Below, piece after piece: positions 23,626 to 32,205 of a stretch of DNA of 64,000 bases (its first letter is position 1; each line of letters begins with the position of its first letter). The notes beneath the pieces are model-generated. The model saw only the letters and a list, made by a program, of their open reading frames with translations, did not search any database and was not told where the DNA came from. Source of the DNA: Ruminococcus sp. XPD3002 (GTDB lineage Bacteria > Bacillota > Clostridia > Oscillospirales > Ruminococcaceae); NCBI GenBank assembly GCA_900119535.1, contig FPJT01000003.1, positions 211,431-275,430 on the forward strand. The letters run 5' to 3'. A program made the position numbers and the translations under genes.

Positions 23626-23636
23626 ATATCTTCCTT

Positions 23637-24317
23637 TCATCCCAGCAGCACTTCGCTGTTAGTGCCGTAGAAAATATCGTCCCTGCCTGAGACTTTTTTG
23701 CAGAATTCCTCGATAAGCTCCCAGTTATTGTGGATATCGAATTCGTAGCTGTGTCCCCAGAGACAGAAATATATCGGTTCTTCTCCGTCATATGAGAGGA
23801 ACTCATCTGTCAGTCTTTCAAGGTCCTCGTAGTTATGGTGACATGTTGCGCCGAAGGCAAGAAGGTCGGTCTGATGTCTGAAATCGTGAACGTCCTCGCA
23901 GGTGCGGCTGAACTTTATCCCGCACTCCCCTGCAACACGCATTATCAGTTCACTGAACTCGCCGTAGGGGTAAGCCATGCCCTGTATACTGCATCCGAAA
24001 AGCTCTTCAAGTGCGGACTTGTCGTCCATTATCTCATGGCGGAGCTCATCCTCGGGCATATCGATTATGTGAGGATGTGTAACACAGTGAACGGCTATCT
24101 CATGTCCCTTATATACGTCCCTAACCTCGTCTCTGCGGAGTCTTCTTATGGCAAGTCCCTTGTCGGTAGTCCAGTCACCGTTGCCGCTCATGAGACCACT
24201 GTTGAGGTTGAAGGTCGCTTTCAGACCGTACCTGTTAAGTATCTCTGTGAATCTTATGTCCTGTGCAATGCCGTCATCGTAGCTGAATGTAAGGGCTTTT
24301 TTCTTACCGTTCCACAT
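23637..24317 (-). CDS. polysaccharide deacetylase (NodB-like), cytoplasmic
   Basis: A 226-residue carbohydrate esterase family 4-like protein. The first motif TFSYDDGI supplies the catalytic and metal Asp. The HxxxH metal motif reads HCVTHPH near residue 80. GMAYPYGEFSE is the third motif. No signal peptide is present, unlike peptidoglycan deacetylases, so an intracellular or small sugar substrate is likely. It is one base from the upstream GNAT gene and overlaps the apbE start region, so it is part of the same operon. Confidence 0.88.
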   Translation of the reverse strand: MWNGKKKALTFSYDDGIAQDIRFTEILNRYGLKATFNLNSGLMSGNGDWTTDKGLAIRRLRRDEVRDVYKGHEIAVHCVTHPHIIDMPEDELRHEIMDDKSALEELFGCSIQGMAYPYGEFSELIMRVAGECGIKFSRTCEDVHDFRHQTDLLAFGATCHHNYEDLERLTDEFLSYDGEEPIYFCLWGHSYEFDIHNNWELIEEFCKKVSGRDDIFYGTNSEVLLG

Positions 24318-24318
24318 A

Positions 24319-24783
24319 CTATCCTCTCCTTAATTCCAGAACCATGAATACATCTGAAAAGATGCTGTCGTTGTACTTTTCCGTATCTTTGAATCCTGCC
24401 GCACGGTACAGCTTTACTGCACGTTTGCTGGTGGAAAGCGAATGAAGGTATATTTTTTTGTATCCGAGCTTCCTTGCATTTTCTATAGCAGTTTCCAGCA
24501 GTTTTCTGCCAAGTCCCATGCCGTGGTATTTCTCCAGAAGGTACAGGGATTTCAGTTCGCAGTCCTTATCGTTCATCCGCCTTACAGCAACAGTTCCGAT
24601 AATATCATCATTGTGTTTCATACACCAGAATCCGTCGAAATGTCCGGGTATATCCTTGTAGAAGCTGTGTCGGCCGTTCAGATCGAGGATACGTCCCGAT
24701 TCGGGCAGACACTTCTCCAGAAACGCAAACAAGCGGGATCCAAGGCTCGTGTCGAATTCGGTTATAATAAAATTTCTATCCAT
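24319..24783 (-). CDS. GNAT family N-acetyltransferase
   Basis: A 154-residue acetyltransferase with the GNAT core: IIGTVAVRRMNDKDCELKSL as strands 4-5, then the acetyl-CoA loop YHGMGLGRKLLETAIENA, and KIYLHSLSTSKRAVKLYRAA. The substrate cannot be told. No ribosome binding site is evident before the ATG, so the transcript may be leaderless or translation weak. It is the first gene of the operon that continues with the deacetylase, apbE, NusG-II and Gx genes. Confidence 0.87.
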   Translation of the reverse strand: MDRNFIITEFDTSLGSRLFAFLEKCLPESGRILDLNGRHSFYKDIPGHFDGFWCMKHNDDIIGTVAVRRMNDKDCELKSLYLLEKYHGMGLGRKLLETAIENARKLGYKKIYLHSLSTSKRAVKLYRAAGFKDTEKYNDSIFSDVFMVLELRRG

Positions 24784-24834
24784 ATTTTATAAAACGACAG
24801 ATGCCGAAGCAACTCCGTGAACATATAGTCATAA

Positions 24835-24968
24835 AAATCAGAGGACCGCCAAAGGCGGCCCCTACAAAATAAAGCTGCCGGCCTTATTCTGATTTCTGAT
24901 TTCTGCTTACTGTGTGGGACGGCGCGGAGGACGCCCCATACACTGCTTTCTGATCTCTGATTTCTTTT
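24835..24968. repeat. family A repeat facing the gpmI 3' end
   Basis: GGACCGCCAAAGGCGGCCCC ending CTACA, then CTGATTTCTGATTTCTGCTT, GGGACGGCGCGGAGGACGCC, and ACTGCTTTCTGATCTCTGAT next to the gpmI stop. The pyrimidine tracts show it is oriented with the minus-strand gene. Confidence 0.75.
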
Positions 24969-24974
24969 TTAAGA

Positions 24975-26495
24975 TCACTTGATGAGGAGTGACTTACCTG
25001 TCATTTCAGCAGGCTGAGGTACTCCCATGATATCGAGCATTGTAGGTGCAAGGTCTGCAAGTACGCCGCCCTCTGCAAGCTTAGCGTCAACGCCTACAGC
25101 AATAAGAGGTACAGGGTTTGTGGTGTGAGCTGTGAACGGGCTTCCGTCGGGCTCCATCATCTTGTCAGCGTTACCGTGATCGGCAGTGATAAGTGCAGCG
25201 CCGCCCTTTGCGAGTATAGCATCTACCATGCGGCCAACGCACTCGTCTGTAGCTTCAACAGCCTTTACAGCTGCATCGAAGATACCTGTATGACCTACCA
25301 TGTCGCAGTTAGCGTAGTTGAGGATGATAACATCGTACTTGTCCTCGTCGATAGCCTTGCAAACTGCATCGCAAACCTCGTAAGCGCTCATTTCGGGCTT
25401 AAGGTCGAATGTAGGAACGTCAGGTGACTTGATAAGGATACGGTCCTCGCCCTCGAACTGCTTCTCCTCGCCGCCGTTGAAGAAGAATGTAACGTGAGCG
25501 TACTTCTGAGTCTCAGCGATACGGAGCTGTGTCTTGCCGAGCTTAGCAAGGTACTCGCCCATAGTCATTGTGAGCTGCTCAGGCGGATATGCAACTGATA
25601 CGTTTGGCATTGTAGCATCGTACTGAGCCATGCAAACAAAGTTTACAGGGAAGAAACCGTTCTTTCTCTCGAAGCCGCTGAACTCGGGATCAACGAATGA
25701 ACGTGTTATCTGTCTTGCTCTGTCAGGACGGAAGTTGAAGAATACAACGCTGTCATCAGCCTTGATAGTGTCGCCGCCCTCGATAACTGTAGGAAGCATG
25801 AACTCGTCAGTTACCTCGTTAGCGTAAGAGTTCTTTATTGCCTGAACAGGATCGGACTCCTTAACGCCCTCGCCGTAAACGAGTGCAGCATAAGCCTTTT
25901 CAACTCTGTCCCAGGCGTTGTCTCTGTCCATAGCGTAGAAACGTCCCGAAATAGTAGCTACCTTGCCGAGACCTATCTTTTTGAGCTCTGCAACTGCCTC
26001 TTCCATGTACTCTGCAGCAGATGAAGGGGGAACGTCACGACCGTCGAGGAATGCGTGGATGTAAACCTTGTCGAGACCGTTCTTCTTAGCCATTTCAACG
26101 ATACCGTAAAGGTGCTCCATGTGGCTGTGAACGCCGCCCGGTGAGAGAAGTCCCATAAGGTGGAGAGCGCTTCCCTTAGCCTTGCAGTTCTCCATTGCGC
26201 CGAGGATAGCCTTGTTGTTGAAGAAGGTACCGTCCTTGATGTCCTTTGATATCTTAACGAGCATCTGGTATACGATACGGCCTGCACCGATATTTGTGTG
26301 ACCTACCTCGCTGTTTCCCATCTGTCCGTCAGGAAGACCTACATCAAGTCCGCTTGCGCCGATGATGGTGTTTGACCACTCAGCCATGTATTTGTCAAGA
26401 TTAGGCTTCTTTGCTGCGGCAATAGCGTTGCCGTATGTATCGGGGTTGTAGCCGAATCCGTCCATGATAATAAGTGCTACGGGTTTTTTTGACAT
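24975..26495 (-). CDS. gpmI: 2,3-bisphosphoglycerate-independent phosphoglycerate mutase
   Basis: A 506-residue alkaline-phosphatase-superfamily enzyme interconverting 3- and 2-phosphoglycerate through a phosphoserine intermediate with manganese. The N-terminus VALIIMDGFGYNPDTYGNAI and the phosphoacceptor region MGNSEVGHTNIGAGR are canonical. HAFLDGRDVPPSSA, FFNFRPDRARQI and ITADHGNADKM supply substrate and metal residues. ATG 26495 (MSKKPVAL) was chosen over an upstream in-frame ATG at 26525 because AAAGGA precedes it. It is the last gene of the pgk-tpiA-gpmI operon. Confidence 0.96.
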   Translation of the reverse strand: MSKKPVALIIMDGFGYNPDTYGNAIAAAKKPNLDKYMAEWSNTIIGASGLDVGLPDGQMGNSEVGHTNIGAGRIVYQMLVKISKDIKDGTFFNNKAILGAMENCKAKGSALHLMGLLSPGGVHSHMEHLYGIVEMAKKNGLDKVYIHAFLDGRDVPPSSAAEYMEEAVAELKKIGLGKVATISGRFYAMDRDNAWDRVEKAYAALVYGEGVKESDPVQAIKNSYANEVTDEFMLPTVIEGGDTIKADDSVVFFNFRPDRARQITRSFVDPEFSGFERKNGFFPVNFVCMAQYDATMPNVSVAYPPEQLTMTMGEYLAKLGKTQLRIAETQKYAHVTFFFNGGEEKQFEGEDRILIKSPDVPTFDLKPEMSAYEVCDAVCKAIDEDKYDVIILNYANCDMVGHTGIFDAAVKAVEATDECVGRMVDAILAKGGAALITADHGNADKMMEPDGSPFTAHTTNPVPLIAVGVDAKLAEGGVLADLAPTMLDIMGVPQPAEMTGKSLLIK

Positions 26496-26576
26496 ATTAA
26501 TTATCCTTTCAATAAACATTGCCATTTCAGATAAAGGGCGGAATACTCCGCCCTTTTATGGGTATCTGAAGTTATA

Positions 26577-26753
26577 TCAAACAACTTCTCTGTAAAATAC
26601 TACGATACAGGTATCTCCTAAAGATACCTTAAAAGAATGGAGCATCCATCCTTCCTCTGCATATTTGTTCAGCAGTTCCTGTAACTGAGTATTGAATTTG
26701 GTTCTCGAAGAAAAAGTGCATCCGAATGAATCTACCTTGTATTCGTATTTCAT
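26577..26753 (-). CDS. DUF4177-like small protein, 58 residues
   Basis: An unlisted short gene 19 bases after the tpiA stop. The product begins MKYEYKVDSFGCTFSSRTKF, continues LQELLNKYAEEGWMLHSFKV, and ends CIVVFYREVV. The pattern of KYEYKV, then a helix, then NKYAEEGW and a final beta strand is that of DUF4177 proteins. CGAGGA precedes the ATG. Its conserved place between tpiA and gpmI suggests co-expression with glycolysis. The function is unknown. A GC-rich hairpin (26533-26556, AAAGGGCGG/CCGCCCTTT) follows it. Confidence 0.75.
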   Translation of the reverse strand: MKYEYKVDSFGCTFSSRTKFNTQLQELLNKYAEEGWMLHSFKVSLGDTCIVVFYREVV

Positions 26754-26772
26754 AGTATCCTCGCTTTTGATA

Positions 26773-27549
26773 TCAACCGTTTACAGCAGCCTGTACGATA
26801 ACGTTGAAGTCCTCAGCCTTAAGTGAAGCACCGCCGATGAGACCGCCGTCGATGTTTGGCTTAGCAAGGAGCTCAGCAGCGTTCTTAGCGTTCATTGAAC
26901 CGCCGTACTGGATTGTTACAGCGTCAGCAGTTGCCTGATCGTAGAGCTTAGCGAGCTGTGCACGGATGAATCCGCAAACTTCCTCAGCCTGATCGGGAGT
27001 AGCTGTAAGACCTGTACCGATAGCCCATACAGGCTCGTAAGCGATAACAACGTTCTTAATCTGCTCAGCTGTAAGTGACCAGAGGTCGAGCTTGATCTGA
27101 CGAGCGATAACTTCCTCAGTGATGTTGCACTCACGCTCCCACTTGAGCTCACCAACGCAAACGATAGGCTTGAGGCCTGCCTCGAGAGCTGCAACAGTTC
27201 TCTTGTTAACTGTCTCGTCAGTCTCGCCGAAGTACTGTCTTCTCTCGCTGTGACCGATAACAACGTACTCAACACCGAGCTCTGTGAGCATGTCAGCAGA
27301 GATCTCGCCTGTGAAAGCGCCGCTCTTTTCAAAATGAACGTTCTCAGCACCGATCTTTACGTTGCTGCCTTCTGTTGTGTTGATAGCTGTTTCGAGGTTT
27401 GTGAAAGGTACGCAAGCGATGACCTCGATCTTGCCCTCTGCGTTAGCTACGAGAGGCTTGATAGCCTCGAGAAGTGCCTTAGCCTCGGGACGAGTCTTGT
27501 TCATCTTCCAGTTACCTGCAATAATTGCTTTTCTTAAATTCTTGTTCAT
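26773..27549 (-). CDS. tpiA: triosephosphate isomerase
   Basis: A 258-residue TIM barrel. It starts KAIIAGNWKMNKTRPEA, with the active-site Asn and Lys. YVVIGHSERRQYFGETDE holds the electrophilic His. VIAYEPVWAIGTGLTATP holds the catalytic Glu and loop 6. IQYGGSMNAKNAAELL and IDGGLIGGASLKAEDF are at the C-terminus. AAGGAG precedes the ATG. It is in the glycolytic operon downstream of pgk. Confidence 0.97.
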   Translation of the reverse strand: MNKNLRKAIIAGNWKMNKTRPEAKALLEAIKPLVANAEGKIEVIACVPFTNLETAINTTEGSNVKIGAENVHFEKSGAFTGEISADMLTELGVEYVVIGHSERRQYFGETDETVNKRTVAALEAGLKPIVCVGELKWERECNITEEVIARQIKLDLWSLTAEQIKNVVIAYEPVWAIGTGLTATPDQAEEVCGFIRAQLAKLYDQATADAVTIQYGGSMNAKNAAELLAKPNIDGGLIGGASLKAEDFNVIVQAAVNG

Positions 27550-27651
27550 GGTTTATTACTCCTTTTTAGCCGTAAGCCATTAACTTACGTTCTTTTTTAT
27601 ATCGTATGGAACACCGTCAGGGGCGTTCCGCAGTCAGTATTTCAGTGGCGA

Positions 27652-27879
27652 TCAGAAGTGGACAACGTCCTCATCGTCATAATCGTCGTCATCATCATCA
27701 TCGTCATAGCCGAGTGATTCCCTGTTGACGATGTGGTTGTTGCTTGCGATACGCATGCCCTTCTTTATCGGTGCAAAGCAGAAACCGATAATAATTCCCA
27801 AAAGCAGGCTGCAAGCTGCAAGAAGCCATACTGCAACACTGTTTTCTCTTATCTGGTCTGTAAAACTAATCTTTTTCAT
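27652..27879 (-). CDS. small membrane protein with poly-aspartate tail
   Basis: A 75-residue protein between pgk and tpiA. A short basic/polar N-terminus (MKKISFTDQIRENS) and one membrane helix (residues 16-36, VAVWLLAACSLLLGIIIGFC) precede a basic KKGMR segment. The C-terminal 20 residues are almost all acidic: eight consecutive Asp, then YDDEDVVHF. GAGGTG gives a good ribosome binding site. Membrane topology puts the acidic tail outside if the basic N-terminus stays inside, or inside if the KKGMR stretch does. The function is unknown, and its location within a glycolytic operon is striking. Confidence 0.8.
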   Translation of the reverse strand: MKKISFTDQIRENSVAVWLLAACSLLLGIIIGFCFAPIKKGMRIASNNHIVNRESLGYDDDDDDDDYDDEDVVHF

Positions 27880-27902
27880 AAATGATACACCTCATTTATT
27901 GC

Positions 27903-27931
27903 AATAAGGGCGAATATTTCTATCCGCCCTA
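27903..27931 (-). promoter_or_regulatory. intercistronic hairpin between pgk and the acidic peptide gene
   Basis: TAGGGCGG and CGCCCTTA arms enclose about 13 bases on the minus strand. No T-run follows, so transcription should read through. It may stabilise or mark processing of the pgk transcript. Similar GGGCGG/CCGCCC arms occur at 26533-26556. Confidence 0.4.
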
Positions 27932-27942
27932 TTATGAATCAA

Positions 27943-29163
27943 TTACTTTTCTGCGATAGCTGCAACGCCCGGAAGTACCTTGCCTTCGAGGTATTCAAGT
28001 GAAGCGCCGCCGCCTGTTGAGATGTGGCTCATCTTGTCAGCGAAGCCGAGCTGGATAGCAGCTGTAGCTGAATCGCCGCCGCCGATGATAGTTGTAGCGT
28101 CTGCCTGAGCAAGAGCCTCACAAACTGCTACTGTACCCTTCTTAAGAGTTGGGTTCTCGAAAACGCCCATAGGTCCGTTCCAAACAACAGTCTTAGCGTT
28201 CTTAGCAGCCTCTGCGAAGATAGCAGCTGTCTTAGGTCCGATATCAAGTCCCATCTTGTCAGCAGGGATCTTGTCAGCGTCAACGTAGTCAACAGAGATC
28301 TCAGCGTCGATCGGATCAGGGAATGAAGCAGCGATAGCTGTATCAACAGGGAGAAGGATCTTCTTACCGAGCTTCTCAGCCTTTGCGAGCATCTCCTTGC
28401 AGTAATCGAGCTTCTCATCATCAACGAGTGACTTACCGATGCTGCCGCCCTGTGCCTTGATGAATGTATAAGCCATACCGCCGCCGATGATGAGTGTATC
28501 GCACTTCTCGAGGAGGTTTGAGATAACGTTGAGCTTGTCAGCTACCTTAGCACCGCCGAGTATAGCAACGAAAGGTCTCTCAGGATCCTCAACTGCATTT
28601 CCGAGATACTGGATCTCCTTCTGCATGAGATAGCCTACTGCAGTTTCCTTAACGAACTTTGTAACGCCTGCTGTTGAAGCGTGAGCACGGTGAGCAGAAC
28701 CGAAAGCGTCCATTACGAAAACTTCGCCGTCAACGAGGTCAGCGAGCTCCTTTGAGAACTCTTCGCCGTTCTTTGTTTCTTCATTGCCGCGGAAACGTGT
28801 ATTCTCAAGAACAACGATATCGCCGTCGTTCATTTCAGCAACAGCCTTCTTAGCGTTCTCGCCAACAACTGTATCGTCAGCAGCGAATGTTACCTTAGCG
28901 CTTACGAGCTCGCCGAGTCTTGCAGCAGCGGGAGCAAGTGAGAACTTAGCCTCAGGACCGTTCTTCGGCTTGCCGAGGTGTGAACAGAGAACTACCTTTG
29001 CGCCGTTCTCTACCAGCTTATTGATAGTAGGAAGAGCAGCCTGGATACGGTTATCGTTTGTGATAGCGCCGTCCTTCATAGGTACATTGAAGTCTACTCT
29101 TACGAGTACCTTTTTACCCTTAACGTTAATGTCTTCTACAGTTACCTTGTTTAATCCTGCCAT
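27943..29163 (-). CDS. pgk: phosphoglycerate kinase
   Basis: A 406-residue two-domain kinase making ATP and 3-phosphoglycerate from 1,3-bisphosphoglycerate. The N-domain shows [25 protein letters not shown] and [12 protein letters not shown]. The C-domain shows [37 protein letters not shown], and the nucleotide loop [12 protein letters not shown] plus [21 protein letters not shown] precedes the ATG. It is the first gene of the glycolytic operon and has a good promoter upstream. No gap gene is present here. Confidence 0.97.
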   Translation of the reverse strand: MAGLNKVTVEDINVKGKKVLVRVDFNVPMKDGAITNDNRIQAALPTINKLVENGAKVVLCSHLGKPKNGPEAKFSLAPAAARLGELVSAKVTFAADDTVVGENAKKAVAEMNDGDIVVLENTRFRGNEETKNGEEFSKELADLVDGEVFVMDAFGSAHRAHASTAGVTKFVKETAVGYLMQKEIQYLGNAVEDPERPFVAILGGAKVADKLNVISNLLEKCDTLIIGGGMAYTFIKAQGGSIGKSLVDDEKLDYCKEMLAKAEKLGKKILLPVDTAIAASFPDPIDAEISVDYVDADKIPADKMGLDIGPKTAAIFAEAAKNAKTVVWNGPMGVFENPTLKKGTVAVCEALAQADATTIIGGGDSATAAIQLGFADKMSHISTGGGASLEYLEGKVLPGVAAIAEK

Positions 29164-29235
29164 TATAATGACATCCTTTCGTTTAAAAATTGACTTATAT
29201 TAACCGCTGTCATAAAATTAACAGCATACAAATAC

Positions 29236-29264
29236 ATTTTACACTATTTCAGAAAATAATGCAA
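29236..29264 (-). promoter_or_regulatory. sigma-A promoter of the pgk-tpiA-gpmI operon
   Basis: On the minus strand TTGCAT (29259-29264), 17 bases, TAAAAT (29236-29241), giving a leader of about 70 nt. Confidence 0.7.
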
Positions 29265-29385
29265 GTGTTTAAGGAATTTTTTTCTGAATAATTTGTAAAA
29301 TCGTAGCTTTAAGGCTGTTAACCCGATGCATCGTACAAAGAAAAGGCAGCCTATTAAAATAAAATATTTATTTTTCCAAAACCTA

Positions 29386-29414
29386 TTGACAAAATAGTTT
29401 TAGCGTGATAAACT
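29386..29414 (+). promoter_or_regulatory. sigma-A promoter of the trp operon
   Basis: TTGACA (29386-29391), 17 bases, TAAACT (29409-29414), directly ahead of the T-box leader. Confidence 0.75.
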
Positions 29415-29419
29415 ATAGA

Positions 29420-29707
29420 CAGTAAAAATCTTCAAACCGTTGAAGCGGAGATAAAGCTGTTTATGGACCTACAGAGAGCCTGCGTTGGTGCGAGTCAGGC
29501 GGAATCCCAGTTCAGCAAATGGACCGCCGAGGGCGCAGTCAAAGGGAATCCTTCCCGAGTATTCTGCGACGTATGATGTGCGTCAGTCATCGGGGGTATG
29601 ACAGTACCCTGCTAAGTGCATGGTCTCTGAACCGTGAATCAAGGTGGTACCGCGGATATCGATTATTCGTCCTTGACAGAAGTTTAATTTCTGTCAGGGA
29701 CTTTTTT
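29420..29707 (+). promoter_or_regulatory. tryptophan T-box riboswitch with intrinsic terminator
   Basis: The T-box sequence AAGGTGGTACCGCGG is at 29641-29655. Stem I runs from about 29440, with AGAGAGCCTGCG and GGCGGAATCCC features. TGGACC at 29520-29525 places a UGG tryptophan codon in the specifier position. The terminator is 29669-29701 (GTCCTTGACAGAA with TTTCTGTCAGGGAC) followed by six T. Uncharged tRNA-Trp should pair with the specifier and T-box bulge and favour the antiterminator, switching on the downstream trp genes. Confidence 0.93.
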
Positions 29708-29754
29708 GTTGCCCTGACAGAGAATGATACGCATAGGAGATTTTATACGTATTA

Positions 29755-29972
29755 TCGGGGTGATCTTTCTGAAAACGGATATTCCCCATTTCCTTCTGAA
29801 GCTTTACTTTAAATTTTCAGACTGACAGGGTAGTAAAACAAAACTGCATGTTTTATTAATACCTTGAAGAGCTACCCTGTCAGACTGAAAATTTGGGGCA
29901 GAAAGTTTTATGAAAGGAGTTTGAGGAAAAACCCTTTTTCAAAAGGGTTTTCCTCAATAACACGTTTAAAAG
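29755..29972. repeat. family B repeat, copy 2, inside the trp leader
   Basis: A shortened 5' arm precedes a central stem pairing AAATTTTCAGACTGACAGGG (29811 on) with CCCTGTCAGACTGAAAATTT. The 3' hairpin is AAACCCTTTTTCAAAAGGGT. The element lies between the T-box terminator and trpE, so it is transcribed with trp when the T-box reads through. Confidence 0.8.
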
Positions 29973-30012
29973 TTTCCATATGTGTATCACTTTACTACGG
30001 AGGTGCATTATT

Positions 30013-31479
30013 ATGAGATTCCAGCCGGAATTCAACAAAGTCAGAGAAATAGCAGCACAGGGAAAATATGATATCCTTCCCGTAAGCTGCGAGATACTTT
30101 CGGACATCTGTACGCCTATCGAAGCTATAGCTGCCCTGAAAAACATCTCAACCCACTGCTACATGCTCGAATCGGTAGCAGAAAAGGAAAAATGGGGACG
30201 CTATACATTCCTCGGCTTTGAACCCAAGACACAGATAACAGCATGCGGAAGCGACATAACTATCGGCGGACTTACTATGAAGACAGAGAATCCAAGCATC
30301 CAGATAAGACAGATACTTTCAAAGTGGAGAAGTCCCAAATTCGACTATCTCCCCTCTTTTACAGGCGGTCTCGTGGGATATTTCTCATACGACTTCCTGG
30401 CATATACAGAAAAAAAGCTCCGTATCGAAACAGAGGATACGGAAAACTTCAAGGACGTTGACCTTATGCTCTTCGACAAGGTCATCGCTTTCGACAACTT
30501 CAGACAGAAGATAATCCTCATTGCGAATATGTCCCTTGAAGATCCCGAAACAGGCTACAACAAGGCAAAACTCGAACTTCAGCAGATGGCTGACCTCCTC
30601 CGCAGCGGCACACGAAAGAAGGAACCTGCGGGACACCTTACCACGGAAGTCACTCCCCTGTTCAACAAGGAACAGTACTGCGAAATGGTCGAGAAGGCAA
30701 AGCACCATATCCATGAGGGCGATATCTTCCAGATAGTTCTCTCGAACCGCCTCAGCGCAGGCTTCGAGGGCAGTCTCCTCAACACCTACCGCGTACTCAG
30801 AACTATCAACCCTTCACCCTATATGTTCTATTTCTCGGGCACCGATGTGGAGATAGCAGGCGCTTCTCCCGAGACTCTCGTAAAGCTCGAAAACGGCGTT
30901 CTCCACACCTTCCCCCTTGCAGGCACCCGTCCCAGAGGAAAGACCGAACAGGAGGACAAAGAGCTTGAAGAAGGTCTGCTGAAGGACGAAAAGGAACTTG
31001 CGGAACACAACATGCTCGTGGACCTCGGAAGAAATGACCTGGGCAAGATAAGCCGATTCGGTTCGGTACAGGTGGAAAAGCTCCACAGCATCGAGCGCTA
31101 CTCACATGTTATGCACATCGGTTCGACGGTCAGAGGCGAGATAAGGGACGAATTCGACGGCCTCGACGCAGTAAGCGCTGTTCTCCCCGCAGGTACTCTC
31201 TCAGGCGCACCGAAGATAAGAGCCTGTCAGCTCATTGCAGAGCTCGAAAACAACAAGCGCGGCATATACGGCGGTGCAATCGGTTACATCGACTTCACCG
31301 GAAACCTTGATACCTGTATCGCTATACGCATCGCATACAAGAAGAACGGCAAGGTCTTCGTCAGAAGCGGCGCAGGAATCGTTGCCGACTCCGTACCCGA
31401 AAAAGAGTATCAGGAGTGCATCAACAAAGCCGCAGCAGTCATAAACGCACTTAAACTCGCAGAGGAGGCTGACTTATGA
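30013..31479 (+). CDS. trpE: anthranilate synthase component I
   Basis: A 488-residue enzyme converting chorismate with ammonia to anthranilate. The N-terminal MLESVAEKEKWGRYTFLG matches the LLES-type tryptophan feedback-inhibition site. C-terminal chorismate-binding phrases include EIAGASPETLVKLENG, FPLAGTRPRGKT, DLGRNDLGKISRFGSV, PAGTLSGAPKIRA, and GIYGGAIGYIDFTGNLD. ATG 30013 has ACGGAGGT upstream; an in-frame ATG at 29980 lacks one. The stop overlaps trpG (ATGA). It is regulated by the T-box and probably allosterically. Confidence 0.97.
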   Translation: MRFQPEFNKVREIAAQGKYDILPVSCEILSDICTPIEAIAALKNISTHCYMLESVAEKEKWGRYTFLGFEPKTQITACGSDITIGGLTMKTENPSIQIRQILSKWRSPKFDYLPSFTGGLVGYFSYDFLAYTEKKLRIETEDTENFKDVDLMLFDKVIAFDNFRQKIILIANMSLEDPETGYNKAKLELQQMADLLRSGTRKKEPAGHLTTEVTPLFNKEQYCEMVEKAKHHIHEGDIFQIVLSNRLSAGFEGSLLNTYRVLRTINPSPYMFYFSGTDVEIAGASPETLVKLENGVLHTFPLAGTRPRGKTEQEDKELEEGLLKDEKELAEHNMLVDLGRNDLGKISRFGSVQVEKLHSIERYSHVMHIGSTVRGEIRDEFDGLDAVSAVLPAGTLSGAPKIRACQLIAELENNKRGIYGGAIGYIDFTGNLDTCIAIRIAYKKNGKVFVRSGAGIVADSVPEKEYQECINKAAAVINALKLAEEADL

Positions 31480-32042
31480 TACTTCTTATCGATAACTACG
31501 ACAGCTTTTCATACAACCTTTATCAGCTTATCGGGGAGATAAGTCCCGACATAAAAGTTATCCGCAACGACGAAATGACAGTTGATGAGATAGAAAAGCT
31601 TGCTCCTGACCGCATAATCCTCTCTCCCGGTCCCGGACGTCCCGAGGATGCAGGCATCATCATCGAAGCCGCACAAACGGTCTGCCAAAGGATACCAACT
31701 CTCGGAGTTTGTCTCGGTCATCAGGCTATATGTGCCGCTTACGGCGCAACTGTTACCTACGCAAAGAAGCTCATGCACGGCAAGCAGTCCGTTATCAGCT
31801 TCATGAATGACAGTCCCATTTTCAGAGGCATCGACGAAGGCGCTCCCGTTGCAAGGTATCACTCGCTTGCGGCTGACGCTTCCACGATCCCCGACTGCTT
31901 CCTCGTTACGGCAGTTGCCGATGACGGCGAGATAATGGCGGTACAGCACAGGGACTACCCCATTTACGGAGTTCAGTTCCACCCAGAGTCTATAATGACT
32001 CCCGACGGACGCATAATGCTGAAGAACTTCATAAATCAGTAA
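31476..32042 (+). CDS. trpG: anthranilate synthase component II (glutamine amidotransferase)
   Basis: A 188-residue class I glutamine amidotransferase delivering ammonia to TrpE. The catalytic triad is visible: Cys79 in GVCLGHQAI, and His169 and Glu171 in GVQFHPESI. LLIDNYDSFSYNLYQ and ILSPGPGRPEDAG are the usual N-terminal motifs. The length is that of a monofunctional TrpG without a fused TrpD domain. The start overlaps the trpE stop by four bases. The stop is followed at once by a family A repeat. Confidence 0.96.
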   Translation: MILLIDNYDSFSYNLYQLIGEISPDIKVIRNDEMTVDEIEKLAPDRIILSPGPGRPEDAGIIIEAAQTVCQRIPTLGVCLGHQAICAAYGATVTYAKKLMHGKQSVISFMNDSPIFRGIDEGAPVARYHSLAADASTIPDCFLVTAVADDGEIMAVQHRDYPIYGVQFHPESIMTPDGRIMLKNFINQ

Positions 32043-32205
32043 TCAGAGATCAGAGCACAGAAAGCAGTGTAGGGGCGCTTTCCGAGCGCCCGTTGGTGCA
32101 GGTACATATACGATTAAACGATGTGTAGGGGCGCCCTTTGGGCATCCTCGGCAGAGCAATGAAAATGATAATTGGCATTTACGGACTGCCAAAGGCAGCC
32201 CCTAC
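32043..32205. repeat. family A repeat inserted within the trp operon
   Basis: AATCAGAGATCAGAGCACAG follows the trpG stop, then GTAGGGGCGCTTTCCGAGCG, GTAGGGGCGCCCTTTGGGCA and the closing unit GGACTGCCAAAGGCAGCCCC ending CTACGG. The element ends where similarity to chorismate mutase begins. Confidence 0.8.

Noticed and set aside
29519..29812. 97-residue open frame across the T-box
   Set aside because: It overlies the T-box and its terminator. The conserved RNA sequence accounts for the region.
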